Shown here: positions 1 to 5,150 of the stretch, piece after piece
How positions within the stretch are numbered: the stretch's first letter is position 1
How the letters are laid out: each line of letters opens with the position of its first letter
Assembly (NCBI GenBank): GCA_031266235.1
Contig: JAISBJ010000027.1
Location: 1-6,115 of the forward strand
Source of the DNA: Puniceicoccales bacterium
GTDB taxonomy: Bacteria > Verrucomicrobiota > Verrucomicrobiia > Opitutales > LL51
Direction: 5' to 3'
Length of the DNA: 6,115 bases
Position numbers and translations under genes: made by a program
Notes under the pieces: model-generated
Told to the model about the DNA's origin: nothing
Seen by the model: only the letters and a program-made list of their open reading frames with translations
Databases searched by the model: none

Positions 1-1
1 A

Positions 2-274
2 TTTTGGGAATGGGCGATAGCGTTGATGCTTCGTCAACCTGAAGTTGTGTCGGAAAAGACGGCCCGAGAGAAAGCATTGATAACTTTTTGTCAAAAAGTG
101 AAGCTTTTTTATCAAAAAATAAGCGATTTAAGTCAAAATCCGCGTGCGAACCCCATGAAACCTGGGCGCATAGCAACACCCCCAAACTATATGTGTATCT
201 TCTATTCAGCATACAATAGACGTTCTACGACGGATTTTCACCCGATGCAAATTATTTTTGACCAAAAAATGTAA
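2..274 (+). CDS. Possible C-terminal end of a gene entering from the left edge
   Basis: One + frame is open from the window edge to a TAA at 272-274, about 90 codons; an internal TTG at 23 and ATG at 26 are possible starts. I do not recognise the product. Residues encoded around 86-150 form a loose heptad-like pattern (FCQKVKL, FYQKISD, LSQNPRA), which matches a degenerate 21-bp periodicity in the DNA. Against it: the sequence grows AT-rich and low in complexity, and no domain is visible. Another + frame is also open from position 1 to a TGA at 40-42 (ending GDSVDASST) and could equally be the true gene end. If real, this gene would converge on gspE. Confidence 0.2.
   Translation, partial: FWEWAIALMLRQPEVVSEKTAREKALITFCQKVKLFYQKISDLSQNPRANPMKPGRIATPPNYMCIFYSAYNRRSTTDFHPMQIIFDQKM
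83..99. repeat. 17-bp perfect inverted repeat
   Basis: ACTTTTTG and CAAAAAGT are separated by a single T, giving 8-bp arms. It sits inside the weak open frame and next to further TCAAAA runs at about 111 and 133. The arms are AT-rich with almost no loop, so this is a poor RNA hairpin. It could be a protein-binding palindrome or chance in AT-rich DNA. Confidence 0.25.
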
Positions 275-453
275 GTATAAGAAAAAGTTATATTTCCTGC
301 CGCAGCGTATTTCGAGGAATCTTCGCCGATGAACAGCTCGTTTTATTTGGATTTTATTGGTATTGTAACCAGCGGAATGGGAATAATTGCTGTCATTTCA
401 GCCTGCTGATATATTAGAATTATATTAACAATAATTTAAATATCTGGACGACG
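275..453. other. AT-rich non-coding stretch downstream of gspE
   Basis: This lies between the weak left-edge frame and the gspE stop codon. I see no RNA gene and no convincing intrinsic terminator for gspE. The only palindrome near the gspE end is the 12-bp TCAGCCTGCTGA at 398-409, which is not followed by a T run in the gspE direction. The one item of note is a 26-codon + strand frame at 329-409, listed separately. Confidence 0.5.
329..409 (+). CDS. Possible 26-residue hydrophobic small protein
   Basis: An ATG at 329 opens a frame ending in TGA at 407-409. A GAGGA at 314-318, ten bases upstream, is an acceptable Shine-Dalgarno site. The peptide starts MNSSFYLDF and continues with a hydrophobic stretch (IGIVTSGMGIIAVISAC) long enough for one short membrane segment, ending in cysteine. 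Nothing else supports it: there is no recognised family and no clear promoter, and a frame this short arises easily by chance. Confidence 0.15.
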   Translation: MNSSFYLDFIGIVTSGMGIIAVISAC

Positions 454-1743
454 TCAACTCATTTCGGCGAGCAGCGCCAGCAGCGATTCGTAACCCATTT
501 CGCCGTGGGTATAATGCTCGAGCGCGACCTCCCGCAGCGTCTCCATGCCCTCGCTCCGCGCCTGATTCCGGATCGCATCTTCGTCGCATTTTTGGTCGAT
601 TAGCTTCTGAATCGCCTCGCTGATCGGTAAAATTTCCATGATCGCTTGCCGCCCCTTGTACCCCGACCGAAGACATTCATCGCAGCCACCAGCCTCGCTG
701 GCGTGCGCATCGGCGGGGATCGTGTACTCCGGCGCGATTTCCTTCAAAAGTGTCGGGTCGCATGGGCCCGCTTTACTACAAAAAGGACACAATTTCCTGG
801 CGAGACGCTGTGATAATACCCCCCGCAACGTCGCCGCAATGAGGTAGGGCGGCAAACCCAGGTCGAGCAGGCGCGTAATGGCATTGACCGTGTCTTTGGC
901 GTGAATGGTGCTCAGGACGAGGTGGCCGGTTAACGCCGCGCGAATGGCGATTTCAGCGGTTTCTTTGTCGCGGATTTCCCCCACCAATATGATGTTCGGC
1001 GCCTGGCGCAACATCGATCGCAACGCCGCCGCAAAGGTCATGCCAATGGTCTCGTTGACTGATACCTGGTTGATCCCGTCCAATTGGTACTCGACGGGGT
1101 CCTCGACGGTGATCACCTTCCGCTCCGGCGAAGATATTTTTTTGATAATGGAATACAGCGTCGTCGACTTCCCCGAGCCCGTTGGTCCCGCTACGACGAT
1201 GATCCCGTTTTGGATCGAAACGAGCCGCTCGAGCTTGAGGACGTCCCTGTCGCGGGCGCCCAATTTTTGCAGCGAAAAATTGTTGCTATTGCTCTGTAGG
1301 AGCCGCATGACGATGCATTCACCCAGGTAGCCCGGCAGGATCGAGACGCGCACGTCGAATTTTTGTTCCCCTTTTGTGAGGGAAAATCGGCCGTCTTGGG
1401 GGATGCGTTTTTCATCTATTTTTAACTTCGCGAGAATTTTTACGCGGGTGACGAGGCCGCTGTGCAAATTGACGGGAAGTTTACGAATAGTTTGCAGTTT
1501 CCCGTCGACGCGGTAGCGGATTTTGACGTAGGTGCGGTAGCGTTCGAAGTGGACGTCGGAGGCGCCCATTTCGACGGCTTTTTGGATCCAGTAGTCGAGA
1601 AATTCCTCGGCGGAGCTATTTTTTTTATGGGCAGCGGCGGCCGTCGTCGGGTTACCGCTATCGTCCTTTGGGGCGTAGATTTCGAGTTCCTTGGGATCGG
1701 TGAGTTTCGAACGTCTGCGGAATATGGAGCGGAATAGTGACAT
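454..1743 (-). CDS. gspE: GspE/PulE/PilB-type secretion ATPase
   Basis: This is a 429-residue cytoplasmic hexameric ATPase of the type II secretion / type IV pilus family, which powers assembly of the pseudopilus or pilus. In order: a basic N-terminus; a reduced N-terminal domain with the family motif ASDVHFE at 61-67; Walker A GPTGSGKST at 186-194; the Asp box VEDPVEYQ at 213-220; Walker B IILVGEIRD at 251-259 with catalytic Glu256; the His box LTGHLVLSTIHAKD at 271-284; and a zinc tetracysteine, CPFC at 319-322 plus CDEC at 354-357. All catalytic elements are intact. It is shorter than typical GspE or PilB (about 500-570 residues) because the N1 domain is missing. The four-cysteine site argues for GspE/PilB rather than the retraction ATPase PilT. 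The start is supported by AAGGA seven bases upstream. No other secretion gene is in the window, so type II secretion versus pilus cannot be decided. Confidence 0.93.
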   Translation of the reverse strand: MSLFRSIFRRRSKLTDPKELEIYAPKDDSGNPTTAAAAHKKNSSAEEFLDYWIQKAVEMGASDVHFERYRTYVKIRYRVDGKLQTIRKLPVNLHSGLVTRVKILAKLKIDEKRIPQDGRFSLTKGEQKFDVRVSILPGYLGECIVMRLLQSNSNNFSLQKLGARDRDVLKLERLVSIQNGIIVVAGPTGSGKSTTLYSIIKKISSPERKVITVEDPVEYQLDGINQVSVNETIGMTFAAALRSMLRQAPNIILVGEIRDKETAEIAIRAALTGHLVLSTIHAKDTVNAITRLLDLGLPPYLIAATLRGVLSQRLARKLCPFCSKAGPCDPTLLKEIAPEYTIPADAHASEAGGCDECLRSGYKGRQAIMEILPISEAIQKLIDQKCDEDAIRNQARSEGMETLREVALEHYTHGEMGYESLLALLAEMS

Positions 1744-1938
1744 TTTTTAATCCTTTTTTAATTTTTTATCTTATTGGCTGTGATTTTTTTACGAGCGGCC
1801 ATTGAGTTACAGCTATTTTTTTTGGCATAGATTTGTGATATTTTTAATTCTTTTTTAATTTTTATTTTATCGGCTGCGATTTTTTTTTACGGGCGACCAT
1901 TGGGTCACGATTATTTTTTTTGGCATAGATTTGTGGCA
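1744..1938. repeat. Two tandem copies of a ~98-bp unit between the lipoprotein gene and gspE
   Basis: Copy 1 is 1744-1840 and copy 2 is 1841-1938. Landmarks recur 98 bp apart: TTTTTAAT at 1744, 1841 and 1939, and TGGCATAGATTTGTG at 1823 and 1921. The unit begins a third time at 1939 and runs into the end of the lipoprotein gene. On the minus strand TTAAAAAAGAATTAAAAA, which holds the gene's last codons and its stop, is exact in copy 2, and GGT-GCC and GC-GC--TAAA matches lie further in. The array therefore seems to be built from the gene's 3' end plus flank. The copies differ by point changes and by the length of A/T runs. No intrinsic terminator hairpin is visible. Confidence 0.85.
1751..1755 (-). 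promoter_or_regulatory. Shine-Dalgarno site of gspE, inside a repeat unit
   Basis: The minus strand reads AAAGGATTAAAAAATG, with AAGGA seven bases before the gspE ATG. The site lies at the end of the 98-bp tandem repeat. The equivalent position in the other copies reads AAAGAATTAAAAA, so the gspE ribosome binding site looks like a one-base variant of repeated DNA. It is the clearest Shine-Dalgarno site in front of any confident gene here. Confidence 0.6.
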
Positions 1939-1941
1939 TTT

Positions 1942-2442
1942 TTAATTCTTTTTTAAATTTTTTACTTTAGTAGCCGCGTCATTGATCTCGGCCACCAGCG
2001 TTTCCAACTCGCTTTCCTCAACTTCGGGGAAAATCGTGAACGCGCCATCCATAATCGTCCCGTCGATGGGCGCGGATAGCCCGAGCGCTTTGCCGTTGAA
2101 CGCGAAAACAATTTTCCGGCCGGAGCATTCCACGGACAATTTGTACAGCTCGATGGCCGCCTGTTGCGTCAGTTTAAAGAGGATACATTTCCCGAAATTT
2201 GAAGTCACGATGCGAGCAAATTCGACGTCCTTTGGAAAAAACGCGGGGTAGGAACAAACGCCGACGCTCAGGCCACTGACGGGCAAAATGGCGGTAGGGA
2301 TCCAGGTTGCATTTTGTGAATTTTCTTTACTTTCGATGTAAAAATGGAAGTCCGACTTCGGCAGATCCTTAGCCGTCTGGCATCCGCCCGCCAAACCCAG
2401 CAGCAGCGCCACACCCCCTAAAACGCACCTTTTTTCACCCAT
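1942..2442 (-). CDS. Small lipoprotein with SecDF P1-head-like domain
   Basis: This 166-residue protein begins with a signal peptide: Lys4 and Arg5, a hydrophobic core (VLGGVALLLGLAGG) and a lipobox ending at Cys21. Gln22 at position +2 predicts an outer-membrane anchor rather than inner-membrane retention. Residues about 85-155 match from memory the pattern of the SecD/SecDF P1 head subdomain: a F-x-LT-x-x-A start, a middle G-R-K-I-V-F-A-F-N-G-K strand, an S-AP-I-D-G-x-I-x-D-G turn and a final E-x-E-x-L-x-x-L-V-A-E-I helix. No transmembrane helices follow, so it is a free-standing domain and not a translocase subunit. Its role is unknown. The C-terminus is lysine-rich (KVKNLKKN), and that stretch plus the stop is repeated downstream. 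No clear ribosome binding site precedes the ATG, but the signal peptide fixes the start well. Confidence 0.75.
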   Translation of the reverse strand: MGEKRCVLGGVALLLGLAGGCQTAKDLPKSDFHFYIESKENSQNATWIPTAILPVSGLSVGVCSYPAFFPKDVEFARIVTSNFGKCILFKLTQQAAIELYKLSVECSGRKIVFAFNGKALGLSAPIDGTIMDGAFTIFPEVEESELETLVAEINDAATKVKNLKKN

Positions 2443-2519
2443 TGAAAGCTATAGGTTAGAAATTTTGGGTGGAAAGGAAATCTTTTTTTGGGGATAAAAC
2501 GCGAGAGATAAGACAGCGG
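2443..2519. other. Spacer upstream of the lipoprotein gene
   Basis: This short AT-rich spacer carries the diverged 3' flank of the last ferritin-tail copy; GTTTTATCC-CAAAA is still recognisable on the minus strand near 2490-2505. A weak TATAGC lies just before the lipoprotein start, but no good -35 box accompanies it, so no promoter is called. Confidence 0.4.
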
Positions 2520-3119
2520 CTAGGACGATCTTTTGCCCGCTGATTTGTCAATAACAAGTAAGCTGGCGGTGTCGCCACCGGCCACTTCGAGACGGTCGAC
2601 AAAATCCTGTGCCTGCTTTTTTCGCCTTAATTTTGAGGATAAAACACAAGAAATTTTTGTTTTACTTTTAGGAATAGAGCGGTGGCTAGGATGATTTTTT
2701 GCCCGCTGATTTGTCAATGACAAGTAAACTGGCGCTATCGCCGCCGGCCGTTTCGAGGCGATCGACAAAATCCTACGCCTCTGTTTTTTCGCCTTAATTT
2801 TGAGGATAAAACACAAGAAATTTTTGTTTTACTTTTTGGAATAAAGCGGCGGCTAGGACGATCTTTTTCCGGCTGATTTGCCAATGACAAGTAAACTAGC
2901 GCTATCGCCGCCGGCCACTTCGAGGTGGTCGACGAAATTCTGTGCCTGCTTTTTTCGCCTTAATTTTGAGAATAAAACACAGAAAATTTTTACTTTACTT
3001 TTAGGAATAAAGCGACGGCTAGGACGATCTTTTTCCGGCTGATTTGTCAATAACAAGTAAGCTGGCGCTATCGCCGCCGGCCGTTTCGAGGCGATCGACA
3101 AAATCCTGTGACTGCTTTT
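2495..3119 (-). repeat. Tandem array of ~166-bp units copied from the 3' end of the ferritin gene
   Basis: The ferritin tail (3019-3119) recurs at about 2853-2953, 2686-2787 and 2520-2620. The shared TAG stop lies at 3019, 2853, 2686 and 2520, a spacing of 166, 167 and 166 bp. Each unit holds about 33 codons of ferritin C-terminus, the stop and about 66 bp of AT-rich flank (CTTTATTCC...GTTTTAT-CTCAAAATTAAGGCG on the minus strand). Homology with the gene stops at the KQSQ codons, just after EEEK. The last 28 codons are free of indels and internal stops in all four copies, with a few substitutions (T/V, D/N, R/H, D/G, S/T, R/K). The third copy has one extra base and a TAG just before this block. 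The outermost flank (2495-2519) is partly deleted. No copy has its own start codon in the ferritin frame with a ribosome binding site, so the extra copies are probably untranslated. Confidence 0.92.
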
Positions 3120-3513
3120 CTTCCTCAACCTGCTCGGTGATGTACCACTGTAGCAAAATTTGGGCGGCGTAGTCCTGCACTTCGACGGCGACGCGGTACA
3201 TTTCGTTGATCAGGCTCGTCACGAATTGTTCGTGCGCCAACGTCTCGCGGAAAGCTTCCAGCGGCGAAGCGTATTCCGTTGCCATCGCTTGGATGGCGGG
3301 CAATTGGAGATGGTGGCCGCGGTCGTGGACGTAGTCGAAAAACTTCATGGCGTGCTCGGTTTCTTCCTTCGCCTGGAGGCGCATCCAGCCGGCAAAACCT
3401 TTGAAGGGCGTCGTTTCGAAGTAGGCGGCCATGCCGAGGTATTTATAAGCGGACTCGAGTTCGTTGCGGATCTGTGCCTGAAAGAGGTCAAATAATTGCT
3501 GTTTCATTTGCAT
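3019..3513 (-). CDS. ftnA: FtnA-type non-haem ferritin
   Basis: A cytoplasmic iron-storage protein: 24-subunit ferritin cages oxidise Fe(II) at a di-iron centre and store the mineral inside. It has 164 residues from the first ATG, against about 165 for E. coli FtnA, so it is complete. By alignment from memory the ferroxidase ligands are all present: Glu18, Glu51 and His54 (EETEHA), Glu95 (AHEQ), Gln128 and Glu131 (LLQWYITEQVEEEK). The four-helix bundle is followed by the short C-terminal helix E region from about residue 133 (DFVDRLETAGG...LLVIDK). The frame stays open upstream to a TTG at 3609, but that extension is basic and unlike ferritins. ATG at 3513 and 3507 are both plausible and neither has a clear Shine-Dalgarno site. 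The last 33 codons and the 3' flank are repeated three more times downstream. Lack of haem-ligand context and the match to FtnA favour ferritin over bacterioferritin or Dps. Confidence 0.93.
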   Translation of the reverse strand: MQMKQQLFDLFQAQIRNELESAYKYLGMAAYFETTPFKGFAGWMRLQAKEETEHAMKFFDYVHDRGHHLQLPAIQAMATEYASPLEAFRETLAHEQFVTSLINEMYRVAVEVQDYAAQILLQWYITEQVEEEKQSQDFVDRLETAGGDSASLLVIDKSAGKRSS

Positions 3514-3525
3514 ACGAAGCGGGAA

Positions 3526-3553
3526 TTTATACCTTTTGCGGGCTGCGGCAAGT
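3526..3553 (-). promoter_or_regulatory. Weak candidate promoter for the ferritin gene
   Basis: The minus strand has TATAAA at 3531-3526 with ACTTGC at 3553-3548, 16 bp apart. The start codon would follow within about 15-20 bases, giving a very short leader, which fits the missing Shine-Dalgarno site. The -35 match is poor, so this is tentative. Confidence 0.25.
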
Positions 3554-3755
3554 TTTATTTTGGCGGCGTAGACTCCGTTATTTGTGTGGTTTGCTTTGGG
3601 AGCGGCCAATCGGGACGAAAATTTACATTTAATTTAAATAATTATTTTTGCACACGAAATAAAAATTTACATTTTTTTGCTCGCGTTTTTTTTGAAAAAA
3701 TTTTTTGCTTTGGGGGCATATTTTGATTGACTTTTCTAAAATATAGTTTTTAGAT
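3554..3755. other. AT-rich murA-ferritin gap with two pairs of direct repeats
   Basis: This holds no gene. The + strand carries TTTGCTTTGGG at 3590-3600 and 3704-3714, and AAAATTTACATTT at 3618-3630 and 3662-3674, arranged as outer-inner-inner-outer. A perfect 12-bp palindrome, AAATAATTATTT, lies between the inner pair at 3636-3647. It vaguely resembles the core of an iron-regulator (Fur) site, but the match is too short to name. Any of these could be operator sites for the ferritin gene or leftovers of small duplications. Confidence 0.35.
3735..3754 (-). terminator. Weak AT-rich hairpin just after murA
   Basis: Starting one base after the murA stop codon, the minus strand reads TCTAAAA-ACTATA-TTTTAGA, a 7-bp stem with a 6-base loop. 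The stem has one G-C pair and no T run follows it (AAAAGTC), so it is not a standard intrinsic terminator. It may only protect the 3' end of the mRNA, or be chance. Confidence 0.25.
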
Positions 3756-5114
3756 TTATTCGGAAGTTTTTTGGAAAATATTATGAGCGGAATCGGTGCG
3801 AAAAATGATGGGCGTATTGCCGGCGTTGGAGGTTTCTTGCTGCATTTGGAGAGGTGTGTACTCGATGGCAGCGCCCAGAGCCAGCAGTTTTTCTTCGAAA
3901 TTTTCGTAGCCGCGCTCAACGTATTCCTTCTGAAAAATGGTCGTTTCGCCCCTCGCGATCAGCCCCGCCAGATACATAGCCGCCCCCGCGCGCAGGTCCG
4001 TCGCAGCGATTTCAGCGCCGCAAAGAGCCGTTTTGCCCGCCACGGCAATGGTATCGTCGGCCGTCTTTTTGATGTCCATGCCCAGCCTCCGGAAGGCGTC
4101 GATGTGCGTAAAACGGTCGGGGAAAATCGTGTCGCGGACGTGGCTCGTGCCCGCGATTTGCGAAGCGAGGACGGTCATTTGCGGCTGCAGATCCGTCGGA
4201 AAATGGGGATAAGGTGCGGCGCTGACCTCAATGGGCGGAAATTCCCCGCGCCGGACCACCAAATCCTCGCCCTCCCAGCGGCAGTAATCGGCGATCTGAG
4301 GCAAAATTTCCGGAATCCCACAGAGGACCTCCCGCGGCGCATTTATAATCCTCAGCGCGTCGCAGCAAAGCAGCCCGAGGATCAGAAACGTGCCCGCCTC
4401 CATGCGGTCGGACGGGATCGTAAAATCAGCGCCCCGCAACGCCGATACACCCTCGATAGCCAACCGATCGGTGCCAGCGCCCTCAATTTTCGCCCCCATT
4501 TTTTGGAGAAATGCGCAAAAAGAAACCACCTCCGGCTCCCGCGCCGCCCCGACGAGTACCGACCGCCCCTCCGCTAAAACAGCCGCTAAAATGGCGTTCA
4601 ACGTGCCTGTGACCGTCGACCCCCGCGGTCCCGCTACGGAAAATGTGGCGCCCGTGAGTCGCTCCGCGTGGAGATCGATGCCGTCGGACGTCTGAGTCGC
4701 TTCGGCGCCTAGCGCCCGAAAAGCCCGCAGGTGGATGTCGATGGGCCGGCTCCCTAACTTGCACCCCCCCGGTACCGGCATCGATGCCCGCCGATTGCGC
4801 CCCAATAGCGCCCCTAGGAGGCATACCGAGGCCCGGAAACGCTCCACAAACGTCCTGTCCGCATACGCCGCAACCGCCTTCGCTTCGAAAGACCAGGTAT
4901 GGGCATCCAGCCGTTCGACCGCTACCCCGAGGCGCCGGACCACTTCGATCATACAAAAAATGTCTGTCAATTGGGGGACATTGCGGAGAATACAGGTTTC
5001 TTCGGTGAGCAGCGTCGCCGCGATGATGGGGAGACAGGTATTCTTGGAACCGCTGATCGCAACGCTTCCGCCCAACGCCTTCCCGCCCCATACGCGAGCA
5101 TAATGCACACTCAT
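3756..5114 (-). CDS. murA: UDP-N-acetylglucosamine 1-carboxyvinyltransferase (MurA)
   Basis: This enzyme catalyses the first committed step of peptidoglycan synthesis in the cytoplasm, transferring enolpyruvate from PEP to UDP-GlcNAc. The 452 residues show the EPSP-synthase-like double domain. Landmarks: SGSKN at 21-25 (the catalytic Lys-Asn pair at 24-25), RASV at 94-97, the active-site loop VPGGCKLGSRPID at 114-126 with Cys118 and Arg123, FPTDLQPQ at 305-312 with the general-base Asp308, and DLRAGAAMYLAGL at 373-385. Cys118 is present, so the enzyme should be sensitive to fosfomycin. It is about 30 residues longer than typical MurA (about 420). The usual end falls near LALGAAIEYT (411-420), after which an unrecognised polar tail rich in Gln, Asn and Thr continues to the stop. 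The ATG at 5114 gives the standard N-terminus, though no Shine-Dalgarno site is seen. It lies 20 bp after the charged-protein gene and may share its transcript. Confidence 0.96.
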   Translation of the reverse strand: MSVHYARVWGGKALGGSVAISGSKNTCLPIIAATLLTEETCILRNVPQLTDIFCMIEVVRRLGVAVERLDAHTWSFEAKAVAAYADRTFVERFRASVCLLGALLGRNRRASMPVPGGCKLGSRPIDIHLRAFRALGAEATQTSDGIDLHAERLTGATFSVAGPRGSTVTGTLNAILAAVLAEGRSVLVGAAREPEVVSFCAFLQKMGAKIEGAGTDRLAIEGVSALRGADFTIPSDRMEAGTFLILGLLCCDALRIINAPREVLCGIPEILPQIADYCRWEGEDLVVRRGEFPPIEVSAAPYPHFPTDLQPQMTVLASQIAGTSHVRDTIFPDRFTHIDAFRRLGMDIKKTADDTIAVAGKTALCGAEIAATDLRAGAAMYLAGLIARGETTIFQKEYVERGYENFEEKLLALGAAIEYTPLQMQQETSNAGNTPIIFRTDSAHNIFQKTSE

Positions 5115-5119
5115 ACACT

Positions 5120-5150
5120 AATTTTACTGAAATTTTACTGAAATTTTCTG
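5120..5150. repeat. 11-bp tandem repeat over the stop codon of the charged-protein gene
   Basis: The + strand reads AATTTTACTG, AAATTTTACTG, AAATTTTCTG: two near-complete 11-bp units plus a variant lacking one base. On the minus strand the unit AAATTTCAGTA spells the gene's last codons (Lys-Phe-Gln) and its TAA stop, then repeats at once in the 20-bp gap before murA. It is a small-scale version of the gene-end duplications seen at the ferritin and lipoprotein genes. Confidence 0.7.

Noticed and set aside
1744..1941. T-rich spacer as an intrinsic terminator of the lipoprotein gene
   Set aside because: The T runs are on the + strand, so the minus-strand transcript would have A runs, and no GC-rich stem precedes them.
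2495..3119. CRISPR array
   Set aside because: Units are about 166 bp, cover a gene end and lack short identical repeats with unique spacers.
2495..3119. Diversity-generating retroelement template/variable repeats
   Set aside because: Differences are not concentrated at adenines and no reverse transcriptase is in the window.
3514..3609. N-terminal extension of ferritin from the TTG at 3609
   Set aside because: The extra 32 residues are unlike ferritin N-termini, and ATG codons at 3513 and 3507 give the normal family length.
3771..4577. 268-codon + strand open frame
   Set aside because: It lies opposite murA, whose protein has all catalytic motifs. The + frame gives an arginine/proline-rich product with no domain, typical of a GC-rich antisense shadow.
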